Made by a program: the position numbers and the translations under genes. DNA of 64,000 bases from Nodosilinea nodulosa PCC 7104 (GTDB lineage Bacteria; Cyanobacteriota; Cyanobacteriia; Phormidesmidales; Phormidesmidaceae): assembly GCF_000309385.1 (NCBI RefSeq), contig NZ_JH976537.1, positions 2,944,815 to 3,008,814 of the forward strand, written 5' to 3'. A model generated the notes under the pieces. It was not told the origin of the DNA. It saw only the letters and a list, made by a program, of their open reading frames with translations, and made no database searches. How positions within the stretch are numbered: the first letter of the stretch is position 1; the number at the start of each line of letters is the position of its first letter. Positions 58,895-64,000 of the stretch are shown here, piece after piece.

Positions 58895-60810
58895 TCCGGG
58901 GTGCTCCGCCGTGCCCGCATGCGCTCTTTCATGCCTTCCACAAAGTCGCCGCTGATCATGCCCTGCTCGATCTCTAGCTTGGCTTCTTCCTCTTCGCGAT
59001 CGAGGGCCTTTTGCAGGTTGGCCACGTAAAACTCCATCTTGTGATCATCCACGGCGTCGGGGGTGCCGGAGGTGAGAATGGCGCGGATCATGCCAAACAG
59101 TCGGTCGGGGAAGCGCTGGAACATAAAGGACTGGCGGCGCAGGCTGCCAGCGTCGTTGAAGTAGCGAAACTGACCCATGTGGCCGTACACCCGCGTTGGC
59201 ACCCAGGGAATAATCTGGGGCGGTATCATTGGCACGATGTCGTTGTTGTTGACGTAGCGAATGATGCGATCGCCCATCCTGCCATTCATGTAGTTGACCA
59301 GTTTCCAGTCGGCCACGCGGGGCTGGCCAAAGGTGTAGAGCCCGGCGACCTCAAATCCCTGGGCTTCTAGCGCGATCGTGGCCACTGCCGCCAGCGCGCC
59401 CCCCAGGCTGTGGCCCGTCACCCAGAGTTTGGTATCGGGGGTGACCCATTTTTTCAGGTAGTAGACCACCTGCTTTTCCACGCTCTGCCAGGCGTCTAAA
59501 AACCCCCGGTGCACCCGCCCCGTGGGGGGCACCGCTTCCTGGTCGGCCAGCACCGTAAACTGCTTGAGGCGAATCTTCAGGTTGGTCTTCCAGTCGTTTA
59601 GCTGTTGAGTGCCTTTAAACACCAGAATCAGGTTGTTGTCCTTGCGGAACATAAACGCCTGGGTGTCGGTAATCAGCATGTTGAGGTACTTGAAGTTGCT
59701 GCGAATGTCGCGCTCGCTGGCCTCTTCACCCTCCCGCAGCCAGTCTTTGATGACATCCACTACGTACTGGCGATTTGACATCCGCTTCCACTTATTGTCG
59801 ATGTCCTCGCTGAGCCACAGGCGCGAAATGTCGGTCACATACTCCCGGTCTTCGTAGACCAGGTGGGCGGCCTTGGCCAGGCACAGCGCCCGGTAGGTGT
59901 CGTACTTACCGTCCTCCGCTGTTTCAATGCCGCTGAAGTCGTGGGTGGAGTAGGGTGGCGACAAAATTTTGAAGCCAAACCGCTCAAACAAGTCTTGCAC
60001 TCGGCCGTAGCCCGCCCAGGTGATGTAGTGCGACAGCTTGTCGTAGAAGCCAGACCCCCCCTTGCGGCGGTAGCGGCGATCGCCAATCAGCCTGATCCAG
60101 TAGATGATGAAGGGCTTGATCTCTTCGGCCATCACCAGCCCCGACTCGATCATGATCTCGAAGTACTCCAGCCCGCCCAAAAACGAGTCAAACCAGTCGC
60201 GCAGGGTGACTTCAATCACAAACTCTTCGTTGTCGTACTGCTGCACCAGCTCCATGGTTTTTAGGGGAATGGTGCTGTTTTGGCTGGCCAGGCGCTTAAT
60301 TTCGTCGAGCCCGTTGCGCATTTTGACCATCTGATCGTGCGATCGCAGCGCCCGCCTGAGCCGATAGTCGTTGGCCTCAAAGCTAATCAAGTGGCCATCT
60401 TCCGGATGGTTGATGTAAAACGTACGGTACTCCTCATAGTCGAGAATATCCAGCACGTTTTTAACCGCCGCGCGCTCGCGAAAGGCTTTGACCTCCTGGC
60501 GGGCCAGCTCGACTCGCTGCCAGCGCCGCTGCTGCTGGTAGATGTGCAGCCAGGTCAACGCGATAAACGCGCCGCCCGCCAAGCTCAGGCTGGCCAGCAG
60601 CAGCGCTGGAGAAACTCCCCTCACAACCCTTAGAGGAGCCCTCAGCAGCCGCCTGGGCATGCCCTGGCCTATAAACCCCGCCGAGTTGGCGGCGGCAGAT
60701 AGCTGAAGTACCGGGTTCGGCACTAACTCCGCCGCAGGTGCCGAAGCGACTACACCCGCAGTCAGCCCCAGCGAGACCCCAAAAACCCAAAAAAAACGAC
60801 GAATGGCCAT
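58888..60810 (-). CDS. Membrane-anchored class 3 lipase-like protein
   Basis: The product is 640 residues from ATG 60810; the frame is open to TTG 60870, but the signal sequence starts MAIRRFFWVFGVSLGLTAGVVASAPAAE. A second hydrophobic helix (LLLASLSLAGGAFIALTWLHIYQ) is near 70. A helical middle part follows, then the lipase domain: NLILVFKGTQQLNDWKTNL, the nucleophile elbow VTGHSLGGALAAVATIAL (Ser near 465), and FGQPRVADWKLVNYMN with NDIVPMIPP supplying the Asp region. This is the Lipase_3 type. The C-terminus is highly charged (LQKALDREEEEAKLEIEQ). The substrate is unknown. It faces the zinc-ribbon gene end to end. Confidence 0.9.
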   Translation of the reverse strand: MAIRRFFWVFGVSLGLTAGVVASAPAAELVPNPVLQLSAAANSAGFIGQGMPRRLLRAPLRVVRGVSPALLLASLSLAGGAFIALTWLHIYQQQRRWQRVELARQEVKAFRERAAVKNVLDILDYEEYRTFYINHPEDGHLISFEANDYRLRRALRSHDQMVKMRNGLDEIKRLASQNSTIPLKTMELVQQYDNEEFVIEVTLRDWFDSFLGGLEYFEIMIESGLVMAEEIKPFIIYWIRLIGDRRYRRKGGSGFYDKLSHYITWAGYGRVQDLFERFGFKILSPPYSTHDFSGIETAEDGKYDTYRALCLAKAAHLVYEDREYVTDISRLWLSEDIDNKWKRMSNRQYVVDVIKDWLREGEEASERDIRSNFKYLNMLITDTQAFMFRKDNNLILVFKGTQQLNDWKTNLKIRLKQFTVLADQEAVPPTGRVHRGFLDAWQSVEKQVVYYLKKWVTPDTKLWVTGHSLGGALAAVATIALEAQGFEVAGLYTFGQPRVADWKLVNYMNGRMGDRIIRYVNNNDIVPMIPPQIIPWVPTRVYGHMGQFRYFNDAGSLRRQSFMFQRFPDRLFGMIRAILTSGTPDAVDDHKMEFYVANLQKALDREEEEAKLEIEQGMISGDFVEGMKERMRARRSTPEG

Positions 60811-60914
60811 AGTCTCTAGCGACAAACTTCCATTTCTTGCCCTGATGCTACCGGAAAAACCCCTATACAACCTATAGAGGACCGCCCCATCCCTAACTTG
60901 TCAAATGATCATGG

Positions 60915-61061
60915 TCAAGCGATCGCCGCCGTGACCGGAGTCAGCCAGCTGAGCAAGCTAGGGTCTATCCAGTACAGGGCGGCCAAAACTAGCAGCAGCA
61001 GCAGCACGCCTCCTAGCAGCCACAGGGGCCAACGGGGCGTTACCTCAGACGGCTGGCTCAT
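60915..61061 (-). CDS. 48-residue single-pass membrane protein
   Basis: ATG 61059-61061 is preceded by AGGAG at good spacing. The product starts MSQPSEVTPRWPLWLLGG, has one strong helix (GGVLLLLLVLAALYW, about 17-31) and ends DPSLLSWLTPVTAAIA. The short N-terminus with one basic residue and the Leu-rich core suit a small membrane subunit or regulator. I know no family. It is upstream of and on the same strand as the lipase gene (105 bases to the lipase ATG), so they may be co-transcribed. Confidence 0.6.
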   Translation of the reverse strand: MSQPSEVTPRWPLWLLGGVLLLLLVLAALYWIDPSLLSWLTPVTAAIA

Positions 61062-61293
61062 GGTTAGGCGCTCCTAGGACCTAAGCGGATTTAAGCCATT
61101 TTGAGTTGACTGGCCGTTTTTGGCTACGGGGTAGCGCTTCCCAGGCCGCCTGCCCGCGATAACGCCATCCCAATCACCCCTATGGCAGGGATCAAATTCT
61201 CTCCCTATGGAAAAGGCTAGGGTTGTTACAATTTTTAAGGGGTTTTCCGTCTGAGGTGGCCCCAACGCTGAATTACGGGGTTAAACAGAAACA

Positions 61294-61497
61294 ATGGCGG
61301 TTAACTGTGCAGTAGATTGTAAAGACGGCTGTGTGCTGGGGAATGACTGTCCCAACCTGAAGTACACCGCCGAAGCCTCAAAATTTATTGCGGACACCTC
61401 CCTCGACAAAATGCTCGAAATGGCCGATGAGGCGGTGCGGCGCAAAATGATGGAGCGGGCCTCGCAGCCGCCCAAATGGGTGCTGCCAGAAGACTAG
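61294..61497 (+). CDS. Small Cys-containing conserved hypothetical, 67 residues
   Basis: The protein reads MAVNCAVDCKDGCVLGNDCPNLKYTAEASKFIADTSL and so on. Four cysteines (C5, C9, C13, C19) are packed in the first 20 residues, followed by a helix (DKMLEMADEAVRRKMMERA) and the ending PPKWVLPED. I recall close relatives in many cyanobacteria with no assigned role. The spacing of the cysteines suits a metal or iron-sulfur site, which is inference. No signal peptide is seen. It is a single gene upstream of the rbp gene, with a 190-base spacer between. Confidence 0.75.
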   Translation: MAVNCAVDCKDGCVLGNDCPNLKYTAEASKFIADTSLDKMLEMADEAVRRKMMERASQPPKWVLPED

Positions 61498-61690
61498 GCT
61501 ATTCTGCTTGGCAGCGTTGCAATGCTCCTTTAGAGCGACTATGCCAACGCCCGATCAGGGCTACAAGGTATGCCTGTGCTATCGTGTGACAAGCAAGTTG
61601 TTAGTAGCATTACCGGCTTGGCATCGTCCTTAGTTGAGTACATCTCCTTATAACTTTCTGCTTTTTCTCTCTCTACTTGGAGATGCGTCC
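61498..61690 (+). promoter_or_regulatory. Leader and promoter region of the rbp gene
   Basis: There is no gene here. The last 40 bases are pyrimidine-rich (CTGCTTTTTCTCTCTCTAC) and end in TTGGAGA, the ribosome site, seven bases before the ATG. Long leaders upstream of cyanobacterial rbp genes take part in cold regulation; whether this one does is not visible. Confidence 0.35.
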
Positions 61691-61984
61691 ATGTCGATTT
61701 ACGTAGGCAACCTGGCCTTTAGCGCCACCCAAGACCAGCTCACCGAGGTCTTTGCCGAATACGGTGCCGTTAGCCGGGTGAGCATGCCCACCGATCGCGA
61801 AACCGGTCGTCCTCGTGGCTTTGCCTTTGTAGAAATGGAAAGCGAAGCCGACGAAGATGCGGCCATTGAGGCCCTAGATGGGGCAGAATGGATGGGTCGT
61901 GACCTCAAGGTCAACAAAGCTCGCCCCCGCGAATCGCGGGGTGGTGGCGGCGGTGGTGGCGGTGGCTGGAATAGCCGTCGCTAG
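61691..61984 (+). CDS. RRM-type RNA-binding protein (Rbp)
   Basis: The 97-residue protein has a single RRM with RNP2 IYVGNL (3-8) and RNP1 RGFAFVEM (42-49), followed by a Gly-rich tail ([17 protein letters not shown]). This is the glycine-tailed type of cyanobacterial Rbp, usually induced by cold. It binds RNA, probably as a chaperone, and related proteins help place certain photosystem mRNAs. The ATG at 61691 is chosen because it matches the family N-terminus and has GGAGA upstream. It is directly followed by rpsU, a pairing well known from Anabaena and others. Confidence 0.95.
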   Translation: MSIYVGNLAFSATQDQLTEVFAEYGAVSRVSMPTDRETGRPRGFAFVEMESEADEDAAIEALDGAEWMGRDLKVNKARPRESRGGGGGGGGGWNSRR

Positions 61985-62153
61985 GGCTTTTGCCTTGGTT
62001 GGGGTGTTGGCGGCCACCCACTAAAGCATCGAGCCTAAATGCATCGAGTCTTTGCCAGCTGGGTATCGCAGGAGCGATATCCAGCCGTTTTAATCTGACG
62101 CTGACGGGCGAAACAGTTGAGCTAGCGTTAGCGAAGTTTTTCAGGAGTAATTA

Positions 62154-62342
62154 ATGGCCCAGGTTGTATTGGGAGAAGACGAAAACATTGAATCGGCCCT
62201 GCGGCGCTTTAAGCGCAAGGTTGCTCGGGCCGGGATTTTTTCAGATATGCGAAAAAATCGCCACTTTGAAACCCCGATCGAAAAGCGCAAGCGCAAAACC
62301 ATCGCCCGCCAAAAACAGCGCCGCTGGGGCTCAAAACGCTGA
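62154..62342 (+). CDS. rpsU: 30S ribosomal protein S21
   Basis: The 62-residue basic protein [57 protein letters not shown] is a normal S21. The ATG has AGGAG eight bases upstream. It lies 169 bases after the rbp gene on the same strand. In other cyanobacteria the two are co-regulated with temperature, and the same arrangement here suggests the same. Confidence 0.95.
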   Translation: MAQVVLGEDENIESALRRFKRKVARAGIFSDMRKNRHFETPIEKRKRKTIARQKQRRWGSKR

Positions 62343-62433
62343 TCTCAAGACGCTGATCAGAGAGCCGGTCCAGCTTCCCTAGCCATCGGCTCCATAGGTT
62401 TATTAATGTTGCTCGCATAGGAGAGACCGGCTC

Positions 62434-62970
62434 ATGCTTCCCGACTCAGCACAGCAGGTTTCAAAGCTGCGCGCGCAGTTTTATCGCTCGTTTGCCGACA
62501 CTCTAGAGACATCGGCCAATATTTCCAGGGAAAAATCCTACGCCAGTACCCTGCCTCGGGTGTCTTGGACAGATGAGCAGGGCCGCTTAAACTATTTGTG
62601 CATGTATGCCCACTCGGCCCCAGATGTGCTGCTGCCCGATCGCCCGCTGGTGCTCCGCATCGGCGTCAATTCAGGCGCAGAGCTTGCTGTAGGCTCCAGC
62701 CCTGGCCGGGGTAGCCGTCGCTACAACTGGACCTGCCAGTTTTATCTCACCCTGCTCTCCGACGAATTACCCGCCGCTCTACCCTGGATTGTGCAGGCCT
62801 TGGGGCAGCCCCAGGGCCTCGATCTGGGGGCTCTCGAGGGGCTGCCTTACACTCTGGAAGGTGCGGCGGGGCCAGTCAATTCCCTCTGGAGCCGTCTGGC
62901 GCTGCAGCAGATGGAGCGGCCTCTGGCTAAGGCGATCGCCACCCCCGACTATGTCGCCCTGCTAGGCTAA
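62434..62970 (+). CDS. Hypothetical protein, 178 residues
   Basis: I do not recognise the family. The sequence begins MLPDSAQQVSKLRAQFYRSFADTLETSANI with a leading amphipathic helix. It has a mixed alpha/beta middle (RVSWTDEQGRLNYLCMYAHSAPDVLLPDRPLVLRIGV; RRYNWTCQFYLTLLSDELPAALPWIVQAL), and ends LALQQMERPLAKAIATPDYVALLG. No signal peptide or membrane helix is seen. It is on the same strand as rpsU, 92 bases downstream, with AGGAGAG upstream of the ATG at wide spacing. It is probably a real gene, judging by codon pattern and length. Confidence 0.7.
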   Translation: MLPDSAQQVSKLRAQFYRSFADTLETSANISREKSYASTLPRVSWTDEQGRLNYLCMYAHSAPDVLLPDRPLVLRIGVNSGAELAVGSSPGRGSRRYNWTCQFYLTLLSDELPAALPWIVQALGQPQGLDLGALEGLPYTLEGAAGPVNSLWSRLALQQMERPLAKAIATPDYVALLG

Positions 62971-63002
62971 TCACGGCAACTCACGGCCGGGCAACCGGGG
63001 CG

Positions 63003-63854
63003 TCACGGTTTCATCGCGCTGGCGGTGGAGTCGTGGTTTTGCGCTAGGCCGGGGGCATGAAATGTCTCAGAGCAGCTGGCCGTGGAAGAGTTTATAAATA
63101 GGGCATTTAGATAGATCACATGGCCATCTTTGGCCTGAATTTGGTCTAAGTTGCCGCTGTAGCAATATCCAATACGGCTCAGGAGTTCAAAAATCTGGTG
63201 AAATGTGGCCTGCCCGTTGTAGAGGGGATCTAGGGAAATTTCGACGATGCAGGCCTTGGCCCGGCGAAAGGTCTGCTCGCCGCCCTGAATGACGCGGTCT
63301 TCGTAGCCCTGGACATCCAGCTTGATCAGCAGATCGCCGGGCGGTAGGGGGGGCAGTTGGGCGATCGCCGCATCTAGCGGCATTTGCACCACCGCCACGC
63401 CCTGCTGCTTGGCCATAATCGGGTACACCGCTTCCCCCAGGGGTGTCGTCGGCAGTACCGACGACGAAGCGCTGAAGTATAAATGCTGCTGCATTTCCAC
63501 GGTCCCGTGGGTTTCGCCCAGCGCCACTCCGAGCACCTGCACCCGTCCTTGCTGCTGCTGTGCCCAGTGCTTAAGCGGTGCTAAAGCCACGGGCAATGGC
63601 TCAAAGGCATAGATCTGGGCGGCGGGAAACAGGCGACTCATCCGTCGCGAAAACTGTCCCTCGTTGGCCCCAATATCTAGAATGGTGCCAATGGGCAGGG
63701 CGGCCAATCCCAGCAGACGCCGGTCCCATTCCTTTCCCAACAGCTGGGTGCCCCAGTTAATCAGGCGGTTGCTGATGGCGTAGCCCCGCTGACTCAGGTT
63801 GATTCTTTTGAGCGGGTGCGGGGAGGAGGGCGCTGCTGCAAAGAGACGACTCAT
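63003..63854 (-). CDS. FkbM-family SAM-dependent methyltransferase
   Basis: The 283-residue protein has the SAM-binding loop LDIGANEGQFSRRM (59-72), the acidic end of strand two in IYAFEPLPVAL, and the family motif LLIKLDVQGYEDRVIQGG. FkbM enzymes O-methylate sugars or natural products. The acceptor here cannot be read from the sequence. The last 30 residues (FINSSTASCSETFHAPGLAQNHDSTASAMKP) look unstructured. It is convergent with the preceding hypothetical gene. FkbM genes often lie in polysaccharide clusters, and the cluster would be to the right of the window if there is one. Confidence 0.9.
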   Translation of the reverse strand: MSRLFAAAPSSPHPLKRINLSQRGYAISNRLINWGTQLLGKEWDRRLLGLAALPIGTILDIGANEGQFSRRMSRLFPAAQIYAFEPLPVALAPLKHWAQQQQGRVQVLGVALGETHGTVEMQQHLYFSASSSVLPTTPLGEAVYPIMAKQQGVAVVQMPLDAAIAQLPPLPPGDLLIKLDVQGYEDRVIQGGEQTFRRAKACIVEISLDPLYNGQATFHQIFELLSRIGYCYSGNLDQIQAKDGHVIYLNALFINSSTASCSETFHAPGLAQNHDSTASAMKP

Positions 63855-64000
63855 AGGGCGTTGCGTTGTGGAGTTGAGCGACTGGGGCTGGCTTTTTTAG
63901 CAATTTCCCAGCCATAGTATCCCCATACACCCCATCTCTATTAAATCGATCCCCGCAAACCCTCTCCACAAATGCCAGCTCAGAACGCTTGGGATGGTTT

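Overview
The window is chromosomal DNA from a fairly GC-rich filamentous-type cyanobacterium (Leptolyngbya/Nodosilinea/Phormidium-like; species not determinable). The evidence is the very frequent HIP1 octamer (GCGATCGC) in genes and spacers, and cyanobacteria-specific genes: a GifB-type glutamine synthetase inactivating factor behind a glutamine riboswitch and an NtcA-type box, the rbp-rpsU pair, the MlaE-DUF3119-DUF3086 cluster, DUF4330, a group 2 sigma factor and UPF0182. No rRNA, tRNA, CRISPR array or prophage was seen.

Positions 1-5300 are a mobile-element landing zone. It holds two transposase remnants (IS1634-like, ISKra4-like), a DUF433/DUF5615 toxin-antitoxin pair with a perfect palindromic operator candidate, a 42-bp tandem repeat, and an IS4-family element with inverted ends and a 7-bp target duplication. 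An IS1-family element with an 8-bp duplication splits a conserved hypothetical gene, which reads through again when the IS is removed in silico. A MITE-like element follows it.

Positions 5.4-35 kb are mostly housekeeping: dihydropyrimidinase; the nitrogen-control gene gifB; lipoate synthesis (LipM-like plus lipA); folB; a sigma factor; priA with DnaA-box-like sites at its 5' end; coaX; an M48 protease; bioB; a TetR regulator; a CHASE2 Ser/Thr kinase; a pair of M16 peptidases (one catalytic, one degenerate); the MlaE lipid-transport permease cluster; murF; several conserved cyanobacterial genes of unknown function; and a DoxX protein.

Positions 35-46.7 kb are signalling and transport: a CPA2 antiporter with USP-like tail, a PAS-GGDEF cyclase, a CheB-CheR-PAS hybrid, and a GAF histidine kinase followed by a NarL-type response regulator. 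purB follows.

Positions 46.8-61 kb are the least understood part. They hold a 1162-residue Asp-rich membrane protein, a UPF0182 multi-pass protein, a large tubulin/FtsZ-superfamily protein with an EF-hand-like tail, a zinc-ribbon/TM/periplasmic-binding-protein fusion just downstream of it, a membrane-anchored class 3 lipase and a 48-residue membrane protein. The tubulin-like gene and the zinc-ribbon fusion are the best candidates for an undescribed system. The window closes with a small Cys protein, rbp-rpsU, a hypothetical gene and an FkbM methyltransferase. Period-8 simple repeats recur in spacers and inside the coding sequences of priA and the tubulin-like gene.
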